The notes: a model not told the origin generated them from the sequence alone. A DNA stretch of 64,000 nucleotides from Sphingobium indicum B90A (GCF_000264945.2 NZ_CP013070.1:1-64000); one strand, 5' to 3'. Shown: positions 35,606 to 45,049, counted from the stretch's first letter. Numbers and translations are program-made.

Positions 35606-36643
35606 TCAGCTCAATTTGTTAATGGATTCACGCATGTGATCCACGCTGACACTGGAATAGCGCTGGACCATCCGGAGCGACTTCCAGCCGCCCATGTTCA
35701 TGATGGTGATGAGGTCGATCCCCGCCATGACGCAGTGCGATGCCCAGTGGTGGCGCCAGTCATGGACGGTGAAATCCTCTACCCCTGCGCGCTTGCACGC
35801 GGTGGCGTGTTGGTTCTTGATGGGGTTGCCGCCGGGAATGGGGGCCTTGCGGGTGTCCTGATAGGGTTTGCCGAACCGATTGAGGAAGACATGCCCCGTT
35901 GTCGGCTGGCCCCGCTTCTCCCAGATCGGGCGCAGCACGTCCATGACACGTGGATGCATCGGCACGGATCGGATGATCGCATTCTTGGTGTGATTGAGTC
36001 GGATCGAGCCCTCCTTCATATCGACGCCGTTCACGCCCCAGGGCAACTGCAACGCGGTCTGGATGCGTGGGCCATGGAAGGCGAGCAGGGTGATGATCGG
36101 CTGTATGTGGGGCGAGTAGGCCGCGATCAACCGGTCGCGATCCTCCTTGCTAAGGAAGCGTACCCGTTCATTGTTGAACGGGATCGCCTTGATCCGCAGG
36201 GGCGGGAGGTCGTGCAGCTCGTGATAGACATTGATCGCGGCCTGGAACACGGAGCGATAGCGATCCTGGCCCGCCGGATCGTGCCCGGTCAGATAGGCAC
36301 GGCGGAAATGTTCCCATGCCTGTTTGGGCTCGCGCAGGGAAAAGTCGCCGATCAACCCGTTGAGTTTGCCGATGCGCAGGACATCGGACGGGCAAGGCGG
36401 CTTCGCCTTGGTCAGGTAGCTATCAAAAGCGTCGGCTATTCTGCCTTGCGCCACGGTCGCGGCCGGACCGAACATCAGTTGGTGACGCAGCTTCGTCTCA
36501 TGTTCAGCCATCAGATGGGCTGCGGCGTCGGGGTCGCTCGTTCCTGTGCTGAATTCCTTGACGATGATCTTTTTCTTACCGAGTCCGACTGAGCCCCGGA
36601 TGTAATAGATGCCTTGCTTCCCACGAGTACGGATGGAGAGCAT
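35606..36643 (-). CDS. int: tyrosine-type integrase of a tRNA-associated island
   Basis: 345 residues from M-L-S-I-R-T-R-G-K-Q-G-I-Y-Y-I. The N-terminal part is an Arm/SAM-like DNA-binding region; the catalytic domain has Arg in A-F-H-G-P-R-I-Q-T-A, H-x-x-R in V-H-D-W-R-H-H-W-A-S-H, and the Tyr nucleophile in M-V-Q-R-Y-S-S-V. All look intact. It lies 530 bp from the 3' end of a tRNA-Val gene and points away from it, the normal arrangement for integrases that insert into tRNA 3' ends. The distal 430 bp exist in a second, truncated copy at 16365-16803. Confidence 0.88.
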   Translation of the reverse strand: MLSIRTRGKQGIYYIRGSVGLGKKKIIVKEFSTGTSDPDAAAHLMAEHETKLRHQLMFGPAATVAQGRIADAFDSYLTKAKPPCPSDVLRIGKLNGLIGDFSLREPKQAWEHFRRAYLTGHDPAGQDRYRSVFQAAINVYHELHDLPPLRIKAIPFNNERVRFLSKEDRDRLIAAYSPHIQPIITLLAFHGPRIQTALQLPWGVNGVDMKEGSIRLNHTKNAIIRSVPMHPRVMDVLRPIWEKRGQPTTGHVFLNRFGKPYQDTRKAPIPGGNPIKNQHATACKRAGVEDFTVHDWRHHWASHCVMAGIDLITIMNMGGWKSLRMVQRYSSVSVDHMRESINKLS

Positions 36644-37137
36644 CTTGGTTTCCTTTCTATTTGATCGCGGCCTGTGCCGGGCAGATTTTTCTGCAGGCGT
36701 GAACAAGCAGCGCGTCATGTTTTATGAAGGTCGGGCGCATTCCGTTGCCCAAGTCGGCGTGAGCTTCATGGCGAACCAGGGCGGAGTGTCGCGAGACAGG
36801 AAGCAATTGGTCCGCGACCTTGCGGCGGTGCCCGAGCTCTCAGCGAACGGGAGGCTTTTCGCTTGGCATCGGCGCGCTGGCCGCTGACCGGTGTGCCCCG
36901 TCGGCTCAGCTTTGGCGGCTTCAGCGAAGCTTTCCTTTTGGCTTTGTTCGCCGCCGCCGAATGATTGTCGACCGCCTTCGTCTGAGGGGCGTTGAGCCGT
37001 GTCCGCGACTCGGGAATTGGCTGCGCTGGCCCAGCATCCGCACGCCCAGAATTTGCCAAAAGAAGCGGGTGATTTGCCCAAAATTTGCCGAAAAGGGCGG
37101 TGGCCGGGTTCGACCTGCGCCGGCCGGCAGGCAAACA
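36644..37137. other. integrase-tRNA interval, no clear gene
   Basis: About 490 bp between the integrase start and the tRNA terminator. Open frames exist on both strands, but none has recognisable motifs. The att core would be expected at the tRNA end of this interval, and integrase arm-binding sites may lie in it; none could be marked by eye. Confidence 0.4.
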
Positions 37138-37173
37138 AAAACCCCGCCAAACCGTTGATTTGACGGGGTTTTC
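37138..37173 (-). terminator. Rho-independent terminator of tRNA-Val
   Basis: Read on the minus strand: AAAACCCCGTCAAATCAACG then GTTTGGCGGGGTTTTTG. The stem ACCCCGTCAA/TTGGCGGGGT (one G-T pair) is followed by a T-run, just after the tRNA CCA end. Confidence 0.75.
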
Positions 37174-37175
37174 GA

Positions 37176-37250
37176 TGGTGGGCGTGGCAAGGATTGAACT
37201 TGCGACCCCTGCGATGTCAACACAGTGCTCTACCACTGAGCTACACGCCC
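37176..37250 (-). tRNA. tRNA-Val(GAC)
   Basis: A full cloverleaf reads on the minus strand: acceptor GGGCGTG/CACGCCC, D arm GCTC-AGTGGTA-GAGC, anticodon stem CTGTG/CGCAG around loop TTGACAT (anticodon GAC), T arm GCAAG-TTCAATC-CTTGC, discriminator A and an encoded CCA (37176-37178). Its 3' end faces the integrase, so it is the probable integration site of the island to the left. Confidence 0.95.
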
Positions 37251-37377
37251 ACGGTGGAGTGGGCCAATAGCGGGGGGGGGAGGCAGCGCAAGCGGGAAAT
37301 TGAGCCGTGCCGCTATTCTTCTGGACAGCAGCCCGCCAAGCCATATGTTGCGGCGCGAAAAGGGGACGCCAAACACC

Positions 37378-38712
37378 ATGCTGCCATCGCCAACGCCGTC
37401 TGACCAGCCCATCGCGCGCCTGCCATTCTATCGCCAGCTCTATGTCCAGGTGCTGATCGCCATCGCCGCGGGCGTGGCGATCGGGCATTTTTTTCCCGAA
37501 ACCGGCGTCGCGCTCCAGCCCTTGGGGGAAGCCTTCATCAAGCTGGTCAAGATGATCATCGCGCCGGTCATCTTCCTCACCATCGTGACCGGCGTGGCGG
37601 GGATGAAGGAGCTGGGCGCGATCGGCCGGGTCGCGGCCAAGGCCTTCGCCTATTTCCTGACATTTTCCACCCTGGCGCTGATCGTCGGGTTGATCGTCGC
37701 CAATGTCGTCCATCCGGGCGCGGGGCTGAATATCGATCCCGCCACGCTGGATGTGGGCAAGGTCGCCCAATATCAGCAGCAGGCGCATGACCGGACGCTG
37801 ACGGGATTCCTGCTGGACATCATTCCCGGCACGCTGGTTTCGGCCGTGGCGGACGGGCACAATATCCTGCAGGTGCTGTTCGTCGCGATCCTGTTCGGCA
37901 TCGCCCTCACCATGATCGGCGAAAGGGCCGATCCGCTGATGACGGTGCTCGAATCGGCCAGCCATGCGATCTTCAAGCTGGTGTCCTTCCTGATGAAGGC
38001 GGCGCCGCTGGGCGCTTTCGGCGCCATGGCCTTCACCATCGGCAAATATGGGGTGGGGGCGCTGGCCAATCTGGCCGGCCTGGTGGCGACATTCTACCTG
38101 ACGTCGATATTGTTCGTGCTGGTGGTGCTGGGGCTGGTCGCGCGGCTGGCCGGGTTCAACATCCTGCACCTGATCCGCTATCTGAGGGCGGAACTGTTGC
38201 TGGTGCTCGGCACCTCTTCCTCCGAAGCGGCGCTGCCGAGCCTGATCGAGAAGATGGAGCGGGCCGGATGCCGCAAATCGGTGGTCGGGCTGGTGGTGCC
38301 GACGGGCTACAGCTTCAACCTGGACGGCACCAATATCTATATGACGCTGGCGGCGCTGTTCATCGCGCAGGCGACCAATGTGCACCTTAGCCTGGAGGAG
38401 CAGATGTTGCTGCTGCTGGTCGCCATGCTCTCCAGCAAGGGGGCGGCGGGCGTGACGGGGGCGGGGTTCATCACGCTTGCGGCAACGCTTTCCATCGTGC
38501 CTTCGGTGCCGGTGGCGGGCATGACGCTGATCCTGGGCGTCGACCGCTTCATGAGCGAATGCCGCAGCCTCACCAATTTCATCGGCAACGCGGTCGCGAC
38601 GGTCGTGGTGTCGGCATGGGAGAAGGGGCTGGACCGGGAGCGGTTCGCCGCCGCCATGGCCGGGCAGCCTCTGCCGCCGACGCCCGATATGGAAGAGGTC
38701 GTCGCCGGCTGA
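37378..38712 (+). CDS. dctA: C4-dicarboxylate/cation symporter DctA family
   Basis: 444 residues from M-L-P-S-P-T-P-S-D, the ATG that gives the family's length. DctA (DAACS family) imports succinate, fumarate or malate with protons or sodium. Signatures are all present: [14 protein letters not shown], the S-S-S-E-A-A-L-P re-entrant hairpin, [14 protein letters not shown] transport-site block and [10 protein letters not shown]. Eight membrane helices expected. First core gene to the right of the tRNA; no regulator (DctBD) nearby. Confidence 0.88.
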   Translation: MLPSPTPSDQPIARLPFYRQLYVQVLIAIAAGVAIGHFFPETGVALQPLGEAFIKLVKMIIAPVIFLTIVTGVAGMKELGAIGRVAAKAFAYFLTFSTLALIVGLIVANVVHPGAGLNIDPATLDVGKVAQYQQQAHDRTLTGFLLDIIPGTLVSAVADGHNILQVLFVAILFGIALTMIGERADPLMTVLESASHAIFKLVSFLMKAAPLGAFGAMAFTIGKYGVGALANLAGLVATFYLTSILFVLVVLGLVARLAGFNILHLIRYLRAELLLVLGTSSSEAALPSLIEKMERAGCRKSVVGLVVPTGYSFNLDGTNIYMTLAALFIAQATNVHLSLEEQMLLLLVAMLSSKGAAGVTGAGFITLAATLSIVPSVPVAGMTLILGVDRFMSECRSLTNFIGNAVATVVVSAWEKGLDRERFAAAMAGQPLPPTPDMEEVVAG

Positions 38713-38715
38713 CGC

Positions 38716-39093
38716 CTAGTTCAGCCCGGTCAGGCTCTCCGTACCGAACATGCGCTCCACCTCCAGCACCAGTTCGCGCAGGTGGAAGGGCTTGGACAGG
38801 ACTTTCGCCTGCGGCACGGCCTTGCCCGCCTTCAGCGTGACCGCGGCAAAGCCGGTGATGAACATGATTCGCATGTCGGGCGCGACCGCGGCGGCATGCT
38901 GGGCCAGTTCGATCCCGTCCATTTCCGGCATGACGATGTCCGTCAGCAGCAGGTCGAAACGGTCGCTGTCGATATGCGGCACCGCCTGCGCGCCGGTGGC
39001 GACGGACACGACCTCATAGCCTGAGCGCTCCAGGGCGCGGGCCAGATAGGCGCGCATGCTTTCATCATCTTCCGCCAGCAGAATTCGAATCAT
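38716..39093 (-). CDS. cpdR: CpdR-type single-domain response regulator
   Basis: 125 residues, receiver domain only. Phospho-acceptor Asp52 in L-L-L-T-D-I-V-M-P-E-M-D-G, acidic pair E-D-D at 8-10, Thr/Lys switch residues in F-I-T-G-F and V-L-S-K-P-F. In Caulobacter CpdR, when unphosphorylated, brings ClpXP to the cell pole and delivers PopA, PleD and other substrates; it is phosphorylated by CckA-ChpT. Sequence and length match. It is convergent with dctA, three bases apart. Confidence 0.88.
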   Translation of the reverse strand: MIRILLAEDDESMRAYLARALERSGYEVVSVATGAQAVPHIDSDRFDLLLTDIVMPEMDGIELAQHAAAVAPDMRIMFITGFAAVTLKAGKAVPQAKVLSKPFHLRELVLEVERMFGTESLTGLN

Positions 39094-39227
39094 TGCCCCG
39101 TACGTCTCGTCCCTGGCCTGTGACGGCCGCCCCCCTGATCGCCCCCTTCGCGGATGGCGTGAAGCGACTATATATGCGACAAGGTGTAAATATTATCCAG
39201 CCGAGTAACCATTTTTGGGCGGCCGCT

Positions 39228-40136
39228 GTGAAAGGATCTTGTTTGGGACATAGCGCGCCGCCGGTTCCGACCGAAACCACGCCCGCCTACGATCTTTACG
39301 AGCCCGCTGTCCCCGCCGGGCCGGTGGTCGTTTCCGTGCCGCATGCGGGCCGTGATTATGACGCGGCGTTGCTGGCGCAGGCGCGGGTGCGGCGGGATGT
39401 TCTGCAAAGGCTGGAGGATCGCTGGGCGGACATGCTGGCCTATCCGCTGGTGGATCAGGGCGTTCCAGTGCTGGTGGCGCGGGTGCCGCGGGCGGCGATC
39501 GACCTCAACCGGCATGAGCGGGAGATCGATGCGGCCATGGTCGGCGGCATTCCCCGCGACGTCCCCCTGCAAAGCAGCGCCAAGTTGCGCGGCGGGCTGG
39601 GCCTGATCCCGCGCCGCTTGCCGGGCGCGCATGAACTCTGGCAGCGCTCGCTTGGCTGGGCGGAGGTGGTGCGCCGGATCGAACTGTTCCACAGGCCCTA
39701 TCATGCGACGCTGGCGCGGCTGATGCGGGCGGCGCGGGATGCCTATGGCCATGCGATCCTGATCGACCTGCATTCCATGCCGCCGCTGCCCCCGCCCACG
39801 GCCGGCCAGGCTGCCGCCGGGCTGGTGCTGGGGGATCGATTCGGCCGCAGCGCTTCGGCCCGGCTGATGACGCTGGCGGCGGACGTGGCGGCCGCCCACG
39901 GCATCGCGGTCGCGCAGAATCATCCTTATGCGGGCGATCACATGGTGGAGCGCCATGGCAGGCCGATGCATGGGCTTTATGCCATCCAGGTGGAATGCGA
40001 CCGAAGCCTTTATCTGGACGACGCCATGGACCAGCCGGGGCCTGGCCTTGCCGCCATGCAGAAGGTGGTGGCGGCCATCGTGAACGCCCTGGCGCATGAA
40101 CTGCCGCGTTCGGACTATGCGATGGCGGCGGAGTGA
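39228..40136 (+). CDS. N-formylglutamate amidohydrolase family
   Basis: About 302 residues; start uncertain (GTG 39228 or TTG 39243). The family hydrolyses N-formyl-L-glutamate (HutG, last step of histidine degradation) or related amides. Blocks V-V-S-V-P-H-A-G-R-D-Y, R-A-A-I-D-L-N-R-H-E-R-E, H-A-I-L-I-D-L-H-S-M-P-P and Q-N-H-P-Y-A-G-D match, including zinc-binding His/Glu. No other hut gene is nearby, so a role in histidine use is not supported by context. Confidence 0.85.
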   Translation: MKGSCLGHSAPPVPTETTPAYDLYEPAVPAGPVVVSVPHAGRDYDAALLAQARVRRDVLQRLEDRWADMLAYPLVDQGVPVLVARVPRAAIDLNRHEREIDAAMVGGIPRDVPLQSSAKLRGGLGLIPRRLPGAHELWQRSLGWAEVVRRIELFHRPYHATLARLMRAARDAYGHAILIDLHSMPPLPPPTAGQAAAGLVLGDRFGRSASARLMTLAADVAAAHGIAVAQNHPYAGDHMVERHGRPMHGLYAIQVECDRSLYLDDAMDQPGPGLAAMQKVVAAIVNALAHELPRSDYAMAAE

Positions 40137-40269
40137 TTGGGAAGAACAGGGCGTCAGGGCCGATCGGCATTCAACCCATGACGGCCTGCAAAATGGGCGA
40201 AGCGAGCCACGTGCCTCGCTTCAATTTCCGCGCTTCCGGCGCATCGTCGCCCAAAAACGGCGCCTACGG

Positions 40270-40298
40270 AAAAAGGGCGGCGCACAAGGCGCCGCCCC
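40270..40298 (-). terminator. terminator after rplL
   Basis: On the minus strand GGGCGGCGC-CTTGT-GCGCCGCCC followed by TTTTT. It is a near-perfect 9-bp GC stem placed 60 bases after the rplL stop, ending the rplJL unit. Confidence 0.8.
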
Positions 40299-40354
40299 CA
40301 TTTCCTCCGGCCGCGGCCGGAAAGCAGTTCCGCTTGCGCGGGGCTTGACCGAAC

Positions 40355-40735
40355 TTACTTGAGTTCGACGGTCGCGCCGGCTTCTTCCAGCTGCTTCTTG
40401 ATCTTCTCGGCTTCGTCCTTGCCGACGCCTTCCTTGACGGCCTTCGGCGCGCCTTCGACCAGCGCCTTGGCTTCGGTGAGGCCCAGGCCGGTGATGGCGC
40501 GGACTTCCTTGATGACGTTGATCTTCTTGCCGCCGTCGCCGGTCAGGACGACGTCGAATTCGTCCTTGGCTTCTTCAGCGGGAGCAGCGCCGGCGGCGCC
40601 ACCGGCCGGAGCGGCAACGGCGACGGCAGCGGCGGCCGAAACGCCCCACTTTTCTTCCAGAGCCTTGGAAAGCTCGGCGGCTTCGAGGACGGTCAGGGCC
40701 GAGAGCTGGTCGACCAGAGCATTGATGTCTGCCAT
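40355..40735 (-). CDS. rplL: 50S ribosomal protein L7/L12
   Basis: 126 residues, standard length. N-terminal dimerisation helix ([17 protein letters not shown]), Ala/Gly hinge ([11 protein letters not shown]), and C-terminal domain [17 protein letters not shown] and [11 protein letters not shown] that binds translation factors. It lies 89 bases after rplJ, as usual. Confidence 0.97.
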   Translation of the reverse strand: MADINALVDQLSALTVLEAAELSKALEEKWGVSAAAAVAVAAPAGGAAGAAPAEEAKDEFDVVLTGDGGKKINVIKEVRAITGLGLTEAKALVEGAPKAVKEGVGKDEAEKIKKQLEEAGATVELK

Positions 40736-40824
40736 GTTACTTTACCTATTCCCTTCTGGGCGGGGCGTTGGAAGGCCCCTTAAACGAGAGTTGAAAACAG
40801 TCTTTTCGGGAAATCCCGCGGCGA

Positions 40825-41340
40825 TCAGGCCGCGTTCTTTTCCGCATAGGCGTTGAAGACCCGCGCGAGCTGGGCAGCCGGCGCCTGGGTGACGGTCGCG
40901 AGCTTGGTCGCGGGCGCAACGAGCAACCCGACGATCTTGGCGCGCAGTTCATCCAGCGACGGCATCGAGGCGAGCGCCTTGACGCCCTCCGCGTTCAGCA
41001 GCACTTCGCCCATCGCGCCGCCAACGATCTCTAGCTTGTCGTTGGTCTTGGCGAATTCGACCGCAACCTTCGCGGCTGCGACCGGATCGGCCGAGGAGGC
41101 GAGGCCGACCGGGCCGGTCAGCAGATCGCTGATGCCGGTATAGTCGGTGCCTTCAAGGGCGATCTTGGCGAGGCGGTTCTTCGTAACCTTGTAGGTGCCG
41201 CCGGCTTCGCGCATCTTCTGGCGGAGCTGGGTCGACTGGGCGACCGTCAGCCCGAGGTTGCGGGTCACGACGACCACGCCGACCTCTGCCAGATGTGCGT
41301 TCAGCGCGGAAACGACCTCAGCTTTCTGATTACGATCCAT
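40825..41340 (-). CDS. rplJ: 50S ribosomal protein L10
   Basis: 171 residues from [10 protein letters not shown]10 anchors L7/L12 dimers to the ribosome stalk and binds its own mRNA leader. Typical blocks: [30 protein letters not shown]. It begins the rplJ-rplL unit. Neither rplA upstream nor rpoB downstream is present, which is unusual. Confidence 0.96.
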   Translation of the reverse strand: MDRNQKAEVVSALNAHLAEVGVVVVTRNLGLTVAQSTQLRQKMREAGGTYKVTKNRLAKIALEGTDYTGISDLLTGPVGLASSADPVAAAKVAVEFAKTNDKLEIVGGAMGEVLLNAEGVKALASMPSLDELRAKIVGLLVAPATKLATVTQAPAAQLARVFNAYAEKNAA

Positions 41341-41630
41341 GCCATTACTCCACTTCATGTCCACCGGACGGCCCGATGAACGGCAAAACCCACGGGCGAA
41401 CCCGCGGGGCATTGGTCCGAAGGGGAGAGATCGACTGGCCCGTATCCCTCAAGGAGAACAGGCAGACCCGGACAGGCGCTTGCGCCCGGCCGGCAAAGAA
41501 CTTTTCCCCGTCTAGGCCGGAAATTAAGAAGGGCAGATTCCCTTCACCGACTGTCTCGGACGGAAGGCCACCGGCACTGCTGCCAGGGGCCTGCTGCGGG
41601 CGCCCCTACAGATTTACAGGAGGCATGTCA
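41341..41630 (-). promoter_or_regulatory. probable L10 leader and promoter region of rplJL
   Basis: A 290-bp untranslated region rich in short inverted repeats lies before rplJ. In many bacteria the L10-L12 complex binds such a leader to repress its own translation. I infer the role from position; I could not fold it reliably by eye or mark the binding motif. Confidence 0.45.
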
Positions 41631-42035
41631 CGCGGATTCTGACGAAGGGTCGGATCGGAGCGCGGAAAAGCGCGGTTTTCCGTCGAAGTTCACAGTGTAT
41701 GCGCGCGCGGGCGTGAGCGCGCGTAGGCGTGGTGGGAAGCGGATCGACATTTCAAAGACGGGGGCGGGATAGGCAGGCCGGAGGATGTAGGACAGGAGAA
41801 AGGGGAGCAGGCTGCGGGAAATAGGATGGTTTTTGCGCAAGCTGTGGCCTGTGGGTGACAGGCGGCAGAGCAGCGCAGTTTGCGGCCAAGGAGCGGGATC
41901 CCGGCTCAAGGCCGGGATGACGGAAGGAGGCTGTCTGGAAGCGACCAATTTTCGCCTTTGACATGTGATTGCGCTGTTCTCGATTGCGGACGTTCGTTTC
42001 TAACGTCAGAGTCAAAGGAAATTTCTGAGGCTAGC
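41631..42035. other. gene-free interval with a palindromic repeat
   Basis: No supported gene. A palindromic unit GGATCCCGGCTCAAGGCCGGGATGACGG lies at 41898-41925, a member of the 'CCCGGCNNNAGCCGGG' repeat family seen again at 42415 and 42770. Confidence 0.5.
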
Positions 42036-42308
42036 ATGTGGCGAAGGTATATTGCTTGGATCGATAGAGACCTTGGCGACGGATGGCCGCGCATGAACGG
42101 TCCTTCCAGCTTAGTGCCCATCATGCCGCTGATGATCGCGGCAATTTTGAGCCTGATATTCCATCGGATGGGTGAAACACCGTCAGCGCTCGAAGGCGTC
42201 GCTGTAGGCAGCATCACGTTCGCTCTTTTCGCCATATGGATTTGGCGCGTATACAAAGGTGCGAGACGCCAGCTGGCACGCTCACGCCCGGACGAAATGG
42301 ATGGTTAG
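42036..42308 (+). CDS. small two-helix membrane protein, unknown
   Basis: 90 residues from M-W-R-R-Y-I-A-W-I-D-R-D-L-G. Two hydrophobic segments (L-V-P-I-M-P-L-M-I-A-A-I-L-S-L-I and G-S-I-T-F-A-L-F-A-I-W-I-W) are joined by a short loop, with a basic C-terminus (R-R-Q-L-A-R-S-R). Stop/start placement and hydrophobicity support a real gene, but no family is recognised. Confidence 0.5.
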   Translation: MWRRYIAWIDRDLGDGWPRMNGPSSLVPIMPLMIAAILSLIFHRMGETPSALEGVAVGSITFALFAIWIWRVYKGARRQLARSRPDEMDG

Positions 42309-42411
42309 CCAATAGGCTGAGAAAGCTATTCCGTTCCAAAAAAGCGAGACGACTGCATGTCCGCTAACTTGATGGATGCCGCTCACAGCAGACAGTCCCC
42401 TATCCACCCAA

Positions 42412-42445
42412 CCCCGTCACCCCGGCCTTGAGCCGGGGTCTCGCT
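42412..42445. repeat. palindromic repeat, 'CCCCGGCCTTGAGCCGGGG' type
   Basis: GTCACCCCGGCCTTGAGCCGGGGTC forms a hairpin; a related copy lies inverted at 42766-42803 (GGACCCCGGGGCAAGCCCGGGGTGACGG). Together they flank the decayed GIY-YIG gene. Confidence 0.7.
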
Positions 42446-42450
42446 GCCTG

Positions 42451-42750
42451 TCAGGCGAGCAGGTTGAACATGTCCTGCCAGTCAGGGTTGCTGCGTTCGA
42501 TCAGGTCGAATTTCCATGCGCGTCGCCAACGCTTGAGACGTTTTTCCTGTTTGACGCAAGTTGCGATGTCCTCGCCATGTTCGGCCCAGACCAGGCGGGA
42601 CAGGCCTTAGCGGGCGCAGAAATCGGAGCCGGTGCCGGAACGGTGCTGACTGATCCGGGAGGCGAGGTCGGAAGTCACCCCAATATACAGCGTTCCGCGA
42701 TAGCGGTTGCTCATGATGTAGACCCAGCCGCCCTTGTTCGTCCGTTGCAC
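42451..42750 (-). pseudogene. GIY-YIG nuclease family protein with an in-frame stop
   Basis: Reads G-G-W-V-Y-I-M-S-N-R-Y-R-G-T-L-Y-I-G-V-T-S-D-L, then R-S-G-T-G-S-D-F-C-A-R-stop, resuming G-L-S-R-L-V-W-A-E-H and E-K-R-L-K-R-W-R-R-A-W-K and ending D-M-F-N-L-L-A. A TAA at 42607-42609 interrupts the frame. These are ~95-residue UvrC-like nuclease-domain proteins (YhbQ/UPF0213-related); an intact relative is at 47646-47939. Confidence 0.85.
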
Positions 42751-42832
42751 AGGCGACAGCTTTAAGAAGCGGGACCCCGGGGCAAGCCCGGGGTGACGGG
42801 AATGAGGCGGCCGATCTCACGCGATGGCATGC

Positions 42833-44938
42833 TTATACCCGGTCCGCCTGCACCACCGTGTCGAGGCCCCGCAGCGCCGACAATATGCGGTTCAAGTGCT
42901 GCGCGTCGGCCACTTCCAGGTCGATGATGTCGGTGTGGAAGGGGCCTTCGCGGTTCACCAGTTGCAGGTTCAGAATGTTCGCCTTGGTCGCGCCGAACAC
43001 GTTGGTGACGGCGGCCAGCGCGCCCGGCTGGTTCTTGACGATCACCTGGAGCCGCGCCGTGCCGCCCTTGGACTTGCTGTCCCAGCTCAAATCCACCCAA
43101 TCGTCGTCCTGATCCACCTCCAGCGAGCGGCAGTCGATGGTGTGGACCTCGATCGGCTCGCCGGTGCGGCGGACGCCGACGATGCGGTCGCCGGGGACGG
43201 GGTGGCAGCAATCGCCCAGATTATAGGCGATGCCCGGCGTCAGGCCGCGGATCGACACCGGGGCATGCTGGCGCGGATGGGCTTCCTCCACCCCCTCCGC
43301 GCTGGTGGAGCCGGGGATCAGCGCCTCCATCACCTCCGAATCGAGCAATCTGTGCGTGGCGATGGCGACCATCAGCGAGGCGCGATCGTCCAGCTTGAGC
43401 CGTTTGAGCGCCGCCTTCAGCGCCTTGTCGCCCAGTTCGCTCGCCAGTTCGGGGGAGAAGCGGCCGATAATCTCCTCATAGAGCTTCTCGCCCAGCGCCA
43501 CTTCCTCGCCGCGCTGCTTCTGGCGGATATAGCGGCGGATGGCGGCGCGGGCCTTGCCGGTGATGGCGAAGGTCAGCCAGCCGGGCTGCGGTTCCTGCCC
43601 CTCGGATTTCAGGATTTCGACCTGGTCGCCATTTTCCAGCATGGTGCGCAGCGGCACGACCCGGCCGTTGACCTTCGCCCCGACCGTCTGGTTGCCGAGC
43701 GACGTGTGCACGGCATAGGCGAAATCGACCGGCGTCGACCCCTTGGGCAACTGGTGCAGCTCGCCCTTGGGGGAGAAGGCGAAGATGCGGTCCTGATACA
43801 TCGCCATGCGCGTATGTTCGAGCAGTTCGTCCGCGTCCTGGCTCTGCTCCAGGATTTCGACCAGGTCGCGCAGCCATGCCGCCTGATGGTCGCTGGCGTC
43901 GCCCTTCTGCTTGTAGGCCCAGTGCGCGGCCAGGCCGAGTTCGGCATCATGATGCATGTCGCGGCTGCGGATCTGCACCTCTATCCGGGCATTGTCCTGA
44001 TGGATGACCGTGGTGTGCAGCGAGCGATAGCCGTTGCGCTTGGGCGTGGAGATGTAATCCTTGAACCGGCCCGGCACCATCTTGAAGGTCTGGTGGATGA
44101 CGCCCAGCGCGCGGTAGCAATCCTCCGCCGTCTCGGTGATCACGCGGAAGGCCATGACGTCGGTCAGTTGCTCGAAGCTGATATGGCGTTCCTGCATCTT
44201 CTTCCAGATGGAATAGGGATGCTTCTCCCGCCCCGACACCGTGACCGGCAGCCCCTTGCCGCCCAGCAGCAGTTGCAGTTCCGCGCCGATCCGGTCGACC
44301 TTGTCATGGCCGCCTTCCTTCAGTTGCTCCAGCCGCTTGGTGATGCTGTCATAGGCCTCCGGCTCCAGTTCGCGGAAAGCCAGAAGCTGCATCTCGCGCA
44401 TGAAGTCGTACATGCCGATCCGCTCCGCCAGCGGGGCGTAGATGTCCATCGTCTCGCGGGCGATGCGGCGGCGCTTCTGCTCATTCTTGATGAAGTGCAG
44501 CGTGCGCATATTGTGCAGCCGGTCGGCCAGCTTCACCAGCAGCACCCGGATGTCGTCCGACATGGCGAGCAGGAATTTGCGCAGATTTTCCGCCGCCCGC
44601 TCATTTTCGGACATGGCCTCGATCTTGCTGAGCTTGGTGACGCCGTCGACCATCTTGGCGACGTCCTTGCCGAAGGCCTGCTCTATCTCCTCATAGGTGA
44701 CCAGCGTATCCTCTATCGTGTCGTGAAGCAGCGCGGTCACGATGGTCTGGTCGTCCAGGTTGAAGTCGGTCAAAATGCCTGCGACTTCAATGGGATGGCT
44801 GAAATAAGGGTCGCCGCTGGCGCGCTTCTGGCTGCCGTGCTTCTGGACCGAAAACACATAGGCGCGGTTGATCATCGCTTCGTCCGCTTCCGGATCGTAG
44901 CGCTTTACCCGTTCAACAAGTTCGTACTGGCGTAGCAT
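42833..44938 (-). CDS. rsh: bifunctional (p)ppGpp synthetase/hydrolase
   Basis: 701 residues from M-L-R-Q-Y-E-L-V-E-R-V. It makes and degrades (p)ppGpp in the stringent response; alphaproteobacteria usually have this single long RelA/SpoT homologue. Order: HD hydrolase domain with H-D-T-I-E-D (active hydrolase), synthetase domain with R-F-K-D-Y-I-S-T-P-K-R-N-G-Y-R-S-L-H (active), TGS (F-A-F-S-P-K-G-E-L), zinc-finger-like helical part, and C-terminal ACT (V-I-V-K-N-Q-P-G-A-L-A). Both catalytic sites appear intact. An upstream in-frame ATG (44989) would add 17 unlikely residues. Confidence 0.95.
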   Translation of the reverse strand: MLRQYELVERVKRYDPEADEAMINRAYVFSVQKHGSQKRASGDPYFSHPIEVAGILTDFNLDDQTIVTALLHDTIEDTLVTYEEIEQAFGKDVAKMVDGVTKLSKIEAMSENERAAENLRKFLLAMSDDIRVLLVKLADRLHNMRTLHFIKNEQKRRRIARETMDIYAPLAERIGMYDFMREMQLLAFRELEPEAYDSITKRLEQLKEGGHDKVDRIGAELQLLLGGKGLPVTVSGREKHPYSIWKKMQERHISFEQLTDVMAFRVITETAEDCYRALGVIHQTFKMVPGRFKDYISTPKRNGYRSLHTTVIHQDNARIEVQIRSRDMHHDAELGLAAHWAYKQKGDASDHQAAWLRDLVEILEQSQDADELLEHTRMAMYQDRIFAFSPKGELHQLPKGSTPVDFAYAVHTSLGNQTVGAKVNGRVVPLRTMLENGDQVEILKSEGQEPQPGWLTFAITGKARAAIRRYIRQKQRGEEVALGEKLYEEIIGRFSPELASELGDKALKAALKRLKLDDRASLMVAIATHRLLDSEVMEALIPGSTSAEGVEEAHPRQHAPVSIRGLTPGIAYNLGDCCHPVPGDRIVGVRRTGEPIEVHTIDCRSLEVDQDDDWVDLSWDSKSKGGTARLQVIVKNQPGALAAVTNVFGATKANILNLQLVNREGPFHTDIIDLEVADAQHLNRILSALRGLDTVVQADRV

Positions 44939-45049
44939 CCTGTTGCGATTGTCCGCGATGTCCCTTGCTGTGCAACAAAAAAATCCCATCTTGGGTGAAT
45001 AGCGATGCGCTTTTGCAACGCGGGTGGCTTTGAGCTATCAAGTGAGACG

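Noticed and set aside
36609-36887. 92-codon plus-strand frame between integrase and tRNA
   Set aside because: Begins antisense to the integrase start and has no family motif or clear ribosome site.
36766-38385. A 539-codon minus-strand frame over dctA and the tRNA
   Set aside because: It crosses a tRNA gene and a terminator and is antisense to DctA.
42824-44935. A 703-codon open frame on the plus strand opposite rsh
   Set aside because: It mirrors the RelA/SpoT gene, has no recognisable motif and is rich in His, Arg and Asp as expected of an antisense frame in high-GC DNA.
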